Below the pieces are notes generated by a model. The model saw nothing but the letters and a program-made list of their open reading frames with translations. It was not told the origin of the DNA and searched no databases. The position numbers and the translations under genes are program-made. Below are positions 50,012 to 58,010 of a stretch of 64,000 nt of DNA, one piece after another. Positions within the stretch are counted from its first letter, which is position 1; the number at the start of each line of letters is the position of its first letter. The DNA is from an uncultured Candidatus Melainabacteria bacterium (lineage in GTDB: Bacteria; Cyanobacteriota; Vampirovibrionia; Gastranaerophilales; Gastranaerophilaceae): the NCBI GenBank assembly GCA_934692625.1, contig CAKUUC010000002.1:124001-188000 (forward strand), read 5' to 3'.

Positions 50012-50290
50012 CTAGTACTTTTCATCTTCCCAATCGAAGTCTTCATCTGGTTCTTCGCCCGGTTCAACTATGTGTTCGCCACATTCAAGCATTACCTGCA
50101 ATGATAATTTTAGTTGTCGTTTATAATTCTCTCTTGCTCGGGCTAAGGTATTTGCGCAAAAAGTAAAACTCGGGATTTCTTTGATTTCAATATAATAGTA
50201 AGGTCTTCCTTCAAAATCAAGGTCTTGACCTTCTATTAGTGTCCAATTCAAATTCAAATAGTAATCTAAGTCTTTCTTTGGTTGTTCCAT
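50012..50290 (-). CDS. HicB-like antitoxin-fold protein
   Basis: A 92-residue protein. YYYIEIKEIPSFTFCANTLARARENYKRQLKLSLQ and the following GEHIVEPGE match the HicB fold, a degraded RNase H-like domain that usually neutralises HicA. There is no HicA-like small gene beside it and no DNA-binding domain is added. It lies 3 bp after the GerMN gene as the last of the minus-strand run. It may act as an orphan regulator. Confidence 0.65.
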   Translation of the reverse strand: MEQPKKDLDYYLNLNWTLIEGQDLDFEGRPYYYIEIKEIPSFTFCANTLARARENYKRQLKLSLQVMLECGEHIVEPGEEPDEDFDWEDEKY

Positions 50291-50293
50291 ACT

Positions 50294-50899
50294 TTAGTTT
50301 TCCAATGAAGAATTGCTCAACGGTTGAGATAGCATAATGCCTTCTCCGCCAACAACATCAGCACGTTGACCGTCAATAAACAAATAAACCGGTAATTTTG
50401 AATTTAGTTTAACTGTTTTTATTAACTGATAGAGTCTTTTGTAAAGGCTATCTGTTCCGCCACCTGTTACGTAGGCAGAATTTAAGTTGACAACTACTTT
50501 GTCTGCAAGTTCTGATATATTGATAACTTCGGAATCCGATGGAATTTCTGTATAAACTCCCTTTGCACGTTCTTCCGGTTTTGGTCCTTTTATCAATGCA
50601 TTTACTGCAAATCTGATTTGTGAACCGTCAACTTCTTTGTTATAAACACGTTTTACGGCTTTATAAACTTCTTCATTGTTCTCATTTTTCCCAATAAAGT
50701 AGATGTTTATGTATTGATTTTCTTTTTTTTCTGTCTGCTCATTGCCCATAACTTCTTCTGCGACAGAGCGTTCTGATACTTGAACATCATCAGGTTTAAT
50801 TTCAGGTTTTGGCATAAATACGTTGTACGCAAGTACACCTATAACAACCAACATACAAAAACCTATAAAAAGTAGAAGTAATTTTTGATTTTTATCCAT
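50294..50899 (-). CDS. Membrane-anchored GerMN-domain protein
   Basis: A 201-residue protein with an N-terminal membrane helix (LLLLFIGFCMLVVIGVLAYNVF) and a GerMN domain at about 85-190. NIYFIGKNENNEEVYKAVKRV, FAVNALIKGPKPEE and LADKVVVNLNSAYVTGG are typical. In spore formers the domain is in GerM and SpoIIIA-linked proteins; in other bacteria it occurs in envelope lipoproteins. No sporulation gene is seen here. Confidence 0.8.
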   Translation of the reverse strand: MDKNQKLLLLFIGFCMLVVIGVLAYNVFMPKPEIKPDDVQVSERSVAEEVMGNEQTEKKENQYINIYFIGKNENNEEVYKAVKRVYNKEVDGSQIRFAVNALIKGPKPEERAKGVYTEIPSDSEVINISELADKVVVNLNSAYVTGGGTDSLYKRLYQLIKTVKLNSKLPVYLFIDGQRADVVGGEGIMLSQPLSNSSLEN

Positions 50900-50911
50900 T
50901 TGCTTAACCCT

Positions 50912-51763
50912 TTAATCTTTAGGAATAACAATAACTCCATTTGCTATGATTTTATTATTCTTAATTTCAATTGATTTAACTTTTACATTTGCATCTTTAT
51001 CTTTGATTATATTAACTGAAAAATCAAGAGGATTCAAATAATCAAGAATAAAATCGATTTTTTTCAAATCTAAGTTAAATAAACCTGAAACAAGTTTTGT
51101 ATTTTTATAATTTATTTTTCCGTCTTTAACGCTGATATTTGCCTCAAAAACAATTTTTTGCGGTTTTCTTACAAGCGGTAATTCAATATTTAAAATATAG
51201 TAAAATTTACTGTTTTTAATTGCTGCTTTTGTAGATGCGATTTTTACTCCATAACCGTAAGAGGCTCCGATTTTATTCAAATCGTTTATAATTCTGTGGT
51301 AGTTTTCGTGTTCCATCGTACGGTTAAGGTCGTTTGATGTAATTGCCAAATTGAATGATAATGGCAAATCTTCTACAAACACAATTTCACTGCCTGATTG
51401 TTTAACATAGTTGAAATTGCAAAGTGTTTTTAAATGTAGTTCTGATAAATAAATGTTGTTCAATACTGCATTTTCAGCATCTATTTGTGCAGATTTGAAA
51501 ATTCCGTTTTTTAAATCTTTGGAACTGTAAGATTCAATATCGACTTTTAAATTTTCAGCACTTCCAATTTTCAAAATCTCTTTTTTTAGAACTTTTTCCA
51601 GTGCTTTTTCTGTAATAGCATTAACTCCGGTTGCTGCGCCAATGACTTTTCTGAATTTCGAATTCATATCATAAGGTGCAACGCATTTATAATCACATGT
51701 TGCAAATGCTGACATGTTTGCGGAAATTATTAACCCAAATAACACTAACAATATCTTTTTCAT
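50912..51763 (-). CDS. LmeA-like (DUF2993) exported protein
   Basis: A 283-residue protein with a signal peptide (LLVLFGLIISANMSAFA). The rest is a beta-rich domain with repeated I..G...A..I.AENA..N-type strands, consistent with DUF2993/LmeA phospholipid-binding proteins. INGFFNLDL-like SGLFNLDLKKIDFIL is near the C-terminus. It could carry lipid in the periplasm. It lies 2 bp after truB. Confidence 0.65.
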   Translation of the reverse strand: MKKILLVLFGLIISANMSAFATCDYKCVAPYDMNSKFRKVIGAATGVNAITEKALEKVLKKEILKIGSAENLKVDIESYSSKDLKNGIFKSAQIDAENAVLNNIYLSELHLKTLCNFNYVKQSGSEIVFVEDLPLSFNLAITSNDLNRTMEHENYHRIINDLNKIGASYGYGVKIASTKAAIKNSKFYYILNIELPLVRKPQKIVFEANISVKDGKINYKNTKLVSGLFNLDLKKIDFILDYLNPLDFSVNIIKDKDANVKVKSIEIKNNKIIANGVIVIPKD

Positions 51764-51765
51764 AA

Positions 51766-52626
51766 CTACCCTAGAACCTTCTTTATCTTAATTTTTTCTT
51801 GTTCTACTTCACCTACTGCATATATTTTACCACTATAAATCAAAATTACAATATCGGAACTGCCAAAATTTTCTTTGTTGGAAATGCTCATTCCGTGTGA
51901 AACTCGTTCTTTTTCTGCTTCTGTCATCGTGTATTTTGATTGTGTCAAAACGTCAATCGGATTGATAATGTTTTGCGAAATTATTTCAGGTGTCGTTAAT
52001 TCTTCAAGTGAAATCGAATTTTTGATTGTAAATTTTCCGGCTTTTGTTCTTGTTAGTTCTGATAGAAACGCTCCACATTCCAACTTTTGCCCGATATCAA
52101 AGGCAATAGAGCGGATGTATGTACCTTTGGAACATGCTACAAGAAGCTTTGCTGATTGTTCGATTTCATCAAATTCAACAAGTTCAAGTTTGGAAATTGT
52201 AACTTGTCTTTCTTTTATTTCAACAATTTCACCTTGTCTTGCGTAATCGTAAAGTTTTTTGCCATTTACTTTTATTGCTGAGTAAATTGGCGGTTTTTGA
52301 GAAATTTCACCACGAAAACATGGCAAGACTTTTTCTAAATCTTCCCTTGTTATTTTTTTGTTGAAAGTTTCTGTTGTTTCTCCGTCAATATCGTAAGTAT
52401 CTGTATTTTTACCAAATTGAACTGTTGCAAGATATTCCTTGTCATCATTCAGGTATTCTATCAATCTTGTTGATTTACCTATACAGATTGGCAAAACTCC
52501 TTCTGCAAACGGATCTAAGGTTCCTGTATGACCAATTTGCTTGATTTTTGTGACTTTTCTAAGCTTTGCTACTACATCGTGTGATGTCATACTTTTGGAT
52601 TTATTGACGTTTAGAAAGCCGAACAA
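51766..52626 (-). CDS. truB: tRNA pseudouridine 55 synthase TruB
   Basis: TruB makes pseudouridine 55 in the tRNA T-loop. The 286 residues include the catalytic Asp in GHTGTLDPFAEGVLP. GFLNVNKSKSMTSHDVV at the start and KPPIYSAIKVNGKKLYDYAR also match. The start is a TTG directly after the rbfA stop, with GGGGAG upstream. It is coupled to rbfA, as in many bacteria. Confidence 0.95.
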   Translation of the reverse strand: MFGFLNVNKSKSMTSHDVVAKLRKVTKIKQIGHTGTLDPFAEGVLPICIGKSTRLIEYLNDDKEYLATVQFGKNTDTYDIDGETTETFNKKITREDLEKVLPCFRGEISQKPPIYSAIKVNGKKLYDYARQGEIVEIKERQVTISKLELVEFDEIEQSAKLLVACSKGTYIRSIAFDIGQKLECGAFLSELTRTKAGKFTIKNSISLEELTTPEIISQNIINPIDVLTQSKYTMTEAEKERVSHGMSISNKENFGSSDIVILIYSGKIYAVGEVEQEKIKIKKVLG

Positions 52627-52974
52627 TTACTTAATCTCCCCACGAGAAATTTTGTTGATAAGTTCGGTTACTCGGGCACCTTCTTCAAGTCCGTTTGAAT
52701 AAACAAAGCGAAGTTCCGGAGTTAGTCTTAATCTAAGCATTTTGCCAACATGGTATCTGATGTTTGGAGTGCTTTTTTCAATCACTTCTTTTGATTTTGC
52801 AACTTGTTCTTCTGAGCCGAGAACGCTGTAGATAACTTTTGCAAATGAGTTATCGTGAGCAACTTCTACATCAATAATTGAAACAACGCCTTCAAGTCCT
52901 CTGATTTCTTTTCTCAAGATTTCAGAAATGTCACGCATCAATTCTTTTCTTACTCTTTCATTACGTAATGTCAT
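52627..52974 (-). CDS. rbfA: 30S ribosome-binding factor RbfA
   Basis: A 115-residue assembly factor that binds the 5' helix of 16S rRNA. The KH-like fold is shown by DVEVAHDNSFAKVIYSVLG and RLTPELRFVYSNGLEEGARV. AGGAGAATATTGAATTATG supplies the ribosome site. It is the first gene of the rbfA-truB-lmeA-gerMN-hicB run. The usual neighbours nusA and infB are not here. Confidence 0.93.
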   Translation of the reverse strand: MTLRNERVRKELMRDISEILRKEIRGLEGVVSIIDVEVAHDNSFAKVIYSVLGSEEQVAKSKEVIEKSTPNIRYHVGKMLRLRLTPELRFVYSNGLEEGARVTELINKISRGEIK

Positions 52975-53029
52975 AATTCAATATTCTCCTATATTGATTA
53001 TAGCATAAATATAAACGAGTTTTTAATTA

Positions 53030-53329
53030 TTAACGTAATTTGTTGTATTCTTCATCAGTTACCGGTTCTAACCATTCGTTAGAAGTTTCTGTTCCGTCAA
53101 CTTCAACGGCAATATGAGAAATCCAACTGTCCGGAGCAGCACCGTGCCAATGTTTTACGTTTGCCGGAATATTTACGACATCGCCAACATTAAGTTCTTG
53201 TGGTTCTTTACCCCATTCTTGGTAATATCCACGACCACCGACAACGATTAAAATTTGTCCGCCTCCGGTTTTTGCGTGGTGAATATGCCAGTTGTTTCTG
53301 CATTTTGGTTCAAATGTTACATTGTACAT
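53030..53329 (-). CDS. Cupin-domain protein, N-terminally shortened
   Basis: A 99-residue single-domain cupin. NNWHIHHAKTGGGQILIV holds the metal-binding histidines and the Glu-position, and KHWHGAAPDSWISHIAVEV is the second motif. Homologues I recall begin earlier, with a segment like YLAPI...VYNVTFEP. Here the 12 codons upstream of the ATG are in frame and read CYLAPISTSQVK, which fits that segment but follows a stop codon at 53366-53368. The gene may start at a non-ATG codon or be 5'-truncated. No ribosome site is seen at the ATG. Confidence 0.75.
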   Translation of the reverse strand: MYNVTFEPKCRNNWHIHHAKTGGGQILIVVGGRGYYQEWGKEPQELNVGDVVNIPANVKHWHGAAPDSWISHIAVEVDGTETSNEWLEPVTDEEYNKLR

Positions 53330-53512
53330 TTTTACTTGACTTGTTGAAATCGGTGCAAGGTAACATTAACAGATGAGAGTTACTCTCAAACAAGCCCTTT
53401 TTTAATAATGTTAAGAAAAATAATTTTGGCTTTAAATCTTGATTAAATGTTTCACAAAACATGTTTATTGTATAATTTTGATTGTAATAGATACGATTAG
53501 AGGAATTATTTT

Positions 53513-56122
53513 ATGTTAAAAGGAAATGAAATAAGAAAATTATACTTAGATTATTTTAAAAATAAACGTCAACATACTGTGGTTGAAAGTTCAAGTTTAG
53601 TGCCGGACAATCCTACCGTATTATTGACAACAGCAGGCATGTTGCAGTTCTTGCCGATATTTTTGGGTATTCAACCTTGTCCTTACGAACCTGCAAGAGC
53701 AACATCTTGTCAAAAATGTGCCAGAGCGGGCGGTAAAGATTCAGATATCGAAAATGTTGGCAGAACTCCACGTCACCATACATTTTTTGAAATGTTAGGT
53801 AATTTCTCGTTTGGTGATTACTATAAAAAAGAAATTATTCCTTGGGCTTGGGAATTTGTTACAGAAGTTTTGAAATTGGATAAAGACAGATTATGGATTA
53901 CAATTTTTGAAACTGATGACGAAGCTTATGACATTTGGAGAAGTGTTGGTGTTCCGGCAGAAAGAATTAAGAGAAAAGGTAAAAAAGATAATTTCTGGGG
54001 ACCTCCTGGGGCATCAGGTTCTTGCGGACCATGTTCAGAAATTCACTACGATTTAGGCGAACAATACAAATGTGACGACCCTAATTGTGGTATTGATACT
54101 TGCGAATGTGACAGATGGGTTGAAATTTGGAACTTGGTATTTACAGAATTATATCAAGATGAAGAAGGTAATCAATCACCATTAGGCAAGAAAAACGTTG
54201 ATACAGGTATGGGTTTGGAACGTATTGCAATGGTTTGTCAAGGTGTTGCATCTACATTCGAAACTGATTTACTTAAACCTATTATGGATAAAGTTTCTGA
54301 AATGTGTGGCGTTCCTTACAAAAAATCAGAAAAAACTGATATCTCTTTGAGAATTATTACAGACCACGCAAGATGTGTTTCTTTCTTGATTTCAGATGGA
54401 GTAATTCCTGGGAATGAAGGTAGAAGTTATGTTTTGCGTATGATTTTGCGTAGAGCATTGCGTCACGGTAAAATTTTGGGTATGGAATTACCGTTCTTAT
54501 ATAAATTAGTTGACGTAATTGTTGATTTATATGGTGAAGCATATCCTGATTTGATTAAAAATAAACAAAAGATTATTGATACAATTAAGAAAGAAGAAGA
54601 ACGTTTTGCAAAAACTTTGGATAGAGGTTATAAAATGCTTGACGAATTCATTTCTGCTAAAAAAGATATTGATGGCGAAAGTGCTTTCAAATTGTATGAT
54701 ACATTTGGTTTCCCATTTGAATTGACAAACGAAATCGCTCAAGAAAACGGTTTAAAAGTTGACGAAGCAGGATTTAAAGAAGCAATGCTTGAGCAAAAAG
54801 AAAGAGCGAAAGCGGCAACTGCAAAAATCAGCGTAACCGGCGATATGAAATATGCAAAAATTGAAAAAGAAGTTGGTTCAACAACTTTTGTCGGCTATTC
54901 TGAAAATGAAGTTGAAGGTGCAAAAATTTTGGCGCAAGTTGAAGGCGAAGGTTTTGTAGATATTGTTTTAGACAAAACTCCGTTTTATGCCGAATGTGGT
55001 GGACAAATTGGAGATAGCGGTATTATCGAAAGTCCTAAATTAAAGGCTGAAGTTTTGACGACATTCAAGGTTAATGATTTATACGTTCACCGTTGTGAAA
55101 TTTTAAATGGTGAAGTTGAAATCGGTGACGTTGTTAGTGCAAAAATTGACATTCCAAAACGTGAACAAATCCGAGTTCACCATACATCTGCTCACTTGTT
55201 ACAAGCCGCTTTGATTAAGGCTGTTGGAGATGAAGTTAAACAGGCCGGTTCTTATGTTGAAGAAAACAGAATGCGTTTCGACTTCACTTTCTCAAGAGCA
55301 ATGACTCCGGAAGAAATTAAAAAGACTGAAGACCTTATGAACAAATGGATTGGCGGTAATTATGCTGTAAATACAAAAGTTATGGGCATAAAAGAAGCGG
55401 AATTGACCGGAGCAACTGCTTTGTTCGGTGAAAAATACGGTGATGAAGTTCGTGTTGTATCTATTGAAGATGAAAACGGATGTATATCAAAAGAATTTTG
55501 TGCAGGTACTCATGCAAGACAATTAAAAGATTTGAGATTGGTTAAAATCGTATCAGAAAGTGCAATTGCTGCAGGTACAAGACGTATTGAAGCCGTTGTT
55601 GCAGATGCTGCGATTAAATATTTGAACGCAAAATCAGCAGAAATCGATAAATTGTCAGCAAAATTCAAATCACATTATGATGAAGTAGTTGGAAGAGTAG
55701 AAAAACTGCAAGAAGAAAACAAAGAATTTTCAAAACAAATCGAAAAATTGCAAGAAGAAAATACTCGTCATAAATTTGCTTCATTTATTTCCAAAGCGCA
55801 AGATATAGACGGCGGAAAGTTGTTTATATCAAAAGTTGCAGACCTGAAACCTTTGGGTGTAAAAATAGGTTTGGAATTTTTGTCAAATAAACTTGGCGAT
55901 AGTGTAATCGTTTTGGCAGCGAATACAACAGTTGCAGTTAAGGTTTCTGATAACTTTGTTAAAAAAGGAATCAATGCAGGCAAAATTGTTGGTGAAATTG
56001 CTCGTGCTACTGGCGCGAATGGTGGCGGTAGACCTAATTTTGCACAAGGTGGAGTTAAAGATGCTTCAAAATTAGACGAAATTTTGGCAAAAGTTGAAGA
56101 AGATATCAAAGCCGTTAAATAA
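53513..56122 (+). CDS. alaS: Alanyl-tRNA synthetase AlaS
   Basis: AlaS charges tRNA-Ala; 869 residues. The class II catalytic core is at the N-terminus (GMLQFLPIFLG, RHHTFFEMLGNFSFGDYYKKE). The editing domain has HHTSAHLL and the zinc-binding CAGTHA. The C-terminal C-Ala domain ends with GANGGGRPNFAQGGVKD. A normal full-length gene; dut follows after 18 bp. Confidence 0.97.
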   Translation: MLKGNEIRKLYLDYFKNKRQHTVVESSSLVPDNPTVLLTTAGMLQFLPIFLGIQPCPYEPARATSCQKCARAGGKDSDIENVGRTPRHHTFFEMLGNFSFGDYYKKEIIPWAWEFVTEVLKLDKDRLWITIFETDDEAYDIWRSVGVPAERIKRKGKKDNFWGPPGASGSCGPCSEIHYDLGEQYKCDDPNCGIDTCECDRWVEIWNLVFTELYQDEEGNQSPLGKKNVDTGMGLERIAMVCQGVASTFETDLLKPIMDKVSEMCGVPYKKSEKTDISLRIITDHARCVSFLISDGVIPGNEGRSYVLRMILRRALRHGKILGMELPFLYKLVDVIVDLYGEAYPDLIKNKQKIIDTIKKEEERFAKTLDRGYKMLDEFISAKKDIDGESAFKLYDTFGFPFELTNEIAQENGLKVDEAGFKEAMLEQKERAKAATAKISVTGDMKYAKIEKEVGSTTFVGYSENEVEGAKILAQVEGEGFVDIVLDKTPFYAECGGQIGDSGIIESPKLKAEVLTTFKVNDLYVHRCEILNGEVEIGDVVSAKIDIPKREQIRVHHTSAHLLQAALIKAVGDEVKQAGSYVEENRMRFDFTFSRAMTPEEIKKTEDLMNKWIGGNYAVNTKVMGIKEAELTGATALFGEKYGDEVRVVSIEDENGCISKEFCAGTHARQLKDLRLVKIVSESAIAAGTRRIEAVVADAAIKYLNAKSAEIDKLSAKFKSHYDEVVGRVEKLQEENKEFSKQIEKLQEENTRHKFASFISKAQDIDGGKLFISKVADLKPLGVKIGLEFLSNKLGDSVIVLAANTTVAVKVSDNFVKKGINAGKIVGEIARATGANGGGRPNFAQGGVKDASKLDEILAKVEEDIKAVK

Positions 56123-56140
56123 TAAAGAAAGGAAATTTTA

Positions 56141-56578
56141 ATGACAGTATTAAAAATTGAAAAATTACCACATAACAAGGTTTTACCGGAATATAAAACT
56201 GAAGGTGCTGCCGGCATGGATTTGTGTGCTGCGATAGATGAACCGATTGAATTAAAACCGCTAGAAAGAAAACTTATTCCTACCGGTTTGAAAATCGAAC
56301 TTGAACACGGGTTTGAGGCACAAATCAGACCTCGTTCAGGCATGTCAATCAAACACGGAATTACTTTGATTAACTGTGTTGGTACGATTGATGAAGATTA
56401 TCGTGGGGAAGTTTGCGTTCCTATCGTAAATGTTTCAAACGAGGCTTACACAATTCAACCGCAAGAAAGAATTGCACAAATGGTAATTGCCCGTGTTGAA
56501 CAGGCAAAAATCGAAGTTGTTACTGAATTGACTGAAACTGTTCGTGGTGCGGGAGGTTTCGGCTCAACAGGTAAATAA
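56141..56578 (+). CDS. dut: dUTP diphosphatase Dut
   Basis: A trimeric dUTPase, 145 residues. Motifs: AAGMDLCA (1), PRSGMS (2), GTIDEDYRGE with catalytic Asp (3), RIAQMVI (4) and GAGGFGSTG (5). It prevents uracil incorporation into DNA and supplies dUMP. AAAGGAAA precedes the ATG. A terminator follows. Confidence 0.96.
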   Translation: MTVLKIEKLPHNKVLPEYKTEGAAGMDLCAAIDEPIELKPLERKLIPTGLKIELEHGFEAQIRPRSGMSIKHGITLINCVGTIDEDYRGEVCVPIVNVSNEAYTIQPQERIAQMVIARVEQAKIEVVTELTETVRGAGGFGSTGK

Positions 56579-56605
56579 TTTATTACATTATATAGATGAT
56601 TTCAA

Positions 56606-56646
56606 AACCCATAGTTAGAACTAAAATAACTATGGGTTATTTTTTA
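56606..56646 (+). terminator. Terminator after dut
   Basis: AACCCATAGTTA pairs with TAACTATGGGTT, followed by ATTTTTTATT. Confidence 0.85.
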
Positions 56647-56669
56647 TTATTGAAAGGAGAAAATAATTT

Positions 56670-57050
56670 ATGTCTAATGAACAATACTTTAGTCCAGAAC
56701 AACCCGGTTTGAATGACAATAAAGGCGACAAATCATGGATGACGACTATTCTTTTGGCGTTGTTCTTAGGACCTTTGGGTATTCACCGTTTTTATACAGG
56801 GTATGTATGGATTGGCGTTGTTCAGTTGGTTTTGACACTAACAGGTATAGGTAGCCTGATAAGTGTAATTTGGGCTTTGATAGACTTGATTTCAATCGCA
56901 ATAAATAAATTTCAAGATGCCAAGGGAAACGCATTAGTAGGCGAAAATCCGGGTTGCGGAATGATAGTCTTAATTTTACTTGGCGTTAGTGCCTTGTTAG
57001 CGGTTGTCGGTACAATTTCTAGTTTATGGTCGGTATTTTTACCACATTAA
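56670..57050 (+). CDS. TM2-domain membrane protein 1
   Basis: A 126-residue protein. A TM2 domain (about 25-80) consists of two helices joined by a short turn, with the marker LGIHRFYTGYVWIG. A third helix is at 95-120 (CGMIVLILLGVSALLAVV). The function of TM2 proteins in bacteria is not established. AAAGGAG precedes the ATG. It is followed by a second TM2 gene. Confidence 0.85.
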   Translation: MSNEQYFSPEQPGLNDNKGDKSWMTTILLALFLGPLGIHRFYTGYVWIGVVQLVLTLTGIGSLISVIWALIDLISIAINKFQDAKGNALVGENPGCGMIVLILLGVSALLAVVGTISSLWSVFLPH

Positions 57051-57082
57051 TAATATCTTACTTAAAGAAAGGAGAATAAAAT

Positions 57083-57439
57083 ATGGAATTAGAACAATTA
57101 AAAGGAAAAAACTGGGTTGCATCAATGATGTTATGTTGGGCATTGGGTGCATTTGGTGCGCACAGATTTTATACCGGTAAAGTAAATTCAGCATGGGCAA
57201 TGGTTGTATTGACTATTTTAGGATTTACTGCGCCAATTAGTTTGATTTGGGCATTGGTAGATGGTTTTACATTAGCATTCAACAAGTATAAAACTGCAGA
57301 CGGCAGCGAATTGTATGAATATATCAAAGGTCTAGGTTGGACTTATGTCGGTGTAGTAATTCTTTCAATTTTAGGTGTTACTTTATATGGTGTGTTTGTT
57401 ATAGCAGTAATATCAGCAGCAATGGCTGGTGGAATTTAA
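57083..57439 (+). CDS. TM2-domain membrane protein 2
   Basis: A 118-residue paralogue of the gene upstream. TM2 marker: FGAHRFYTGKVNSAW; the third helix is YVGVVILSILGVTLYGVFVIAVI. AAAGGAG precedes the ATG. The two are one transcription unit with the terminator at 57466-57496. Confidence 0.85.
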   Translation: MELEQLKGKNWVASMMLCWALGAFGAHRFYTGKVNSAWAMVVLTILGFTAPISLIWALVDGFTLAFNKYKTADGSELYEYIKGLGWTYVGVVILSILGVTLYGVFVIAVISAAMAGGI

Positions 57440-57465
57440 TTTTTAACCAACCCCGAAAGAAAAAT

Positions 57466-57496
57466 AAAACCGTACGATTTATTCGTGCGGTTTTTT
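57466..57496 (+). terminator. Terminator after the TM2 genes
   Basis: AAAACCGTACGA pairs with TCGTGCGGTTTT (one G-T pair), then T. Confidence 0.88.
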
Positions 57497-57502
57497 GTTA
57501 AT

Positions 57503-57525
57503 AAAAAAGGAACCTTTGAGGTTCC
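57503..57525 (-). terminator. Minus-strand terminator, probably of the prfA-ylxR-infB operon
   Basis: GGAACC-TCAAA-GGTTCC followed by six T on the minus strand. The only minus-strand genes upstream are infB and its operon, 486 bp away, beyond the small LuxR-type gene. The 57526-57769 stretch between holds nothing else that I can see. Confidence 0.65.
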
Positions 57526-57803
57526 ATTGTAGGTAGTTAGTAGTAGGGGAAAAAGGAGGAAAATTATTATCTGTTTTGGTTTATCTTATTTAACTTACAT
57601 TTATACTATCGGCACATTTTTATTAGAACTTTAATATTTTGTTTTAAATGTTAAGTTTTTGTTACAAATGAAATATTAAAAAGAATTTTTATTTAAAAGT
57701 TAATGAAATTGATTATAAAAATTTTTAAAACCGAAATATTATTAAGAAAAATGGTAGACTAACGCATTATAATATGATTGTCAAGATTAAGTGAGGAGAT
57801 TTT

Positions 57804-57998
57804 ATGCTGACAATCAGAGAAAAAGAAGTATTAAACCTACTTGCGCAAGGGTATACAAATCTGGAAATTGCGCAAATGTTAAACATAAGTACACATACTG
57901 CCAAAGCGCATGTTGCATCTATTTTGAAGAAATTTAACGTCAAAAACAGACTGCTCGCGGTTGTAGCAGCAAAAAATTACAATAATTTAGAAGATTAG
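57804..57998 (+). CDS. Stand-alone LuxR-type HTH protein
   Basis: A 64-residue protein that consists only of a LuxR/GerE helix-turn-helix (LTIREKEVLNLLAQGYTNLEIAQML, then TAKAHVASILKKF). No receiver domain is attached and none is encoded upstream. GAGGAG precedes the ATG and TATAAT lies about 33 bp further upstream. It might bind the same sites as the NarL-type regulator at 7880-8524, whose recognition helix is very similar, acting as an unphosphorylated competitor. Confidence 0.85.
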   Translation: MLTIREKEVLNLLAQGYTNLEIAQMLNISTHTAKAHVASILKKFNVKNRLLAVVAAKNYNNLED

Positions 57999-58010
57999 AA
58001 CCAATTAAAT

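Noticed and set aside
49821..50015. Open frame of 64 codons, plus strand
   Set aside because: Spans repeat elements and ends over the HicB-like gene on the other strand.
50294..50899. Evidence for endospore formation from the GerMN domain
   Set aside because: GerMN domains also occur in non-sporulating bacteria and no other sporulation gene is present, while lpx genes show a diderm cell.
55768..56352. Minus-strand frame of 194 codons
   Set aside because: Runs opposite the end of alaS and the start of dut; both are secure genes.
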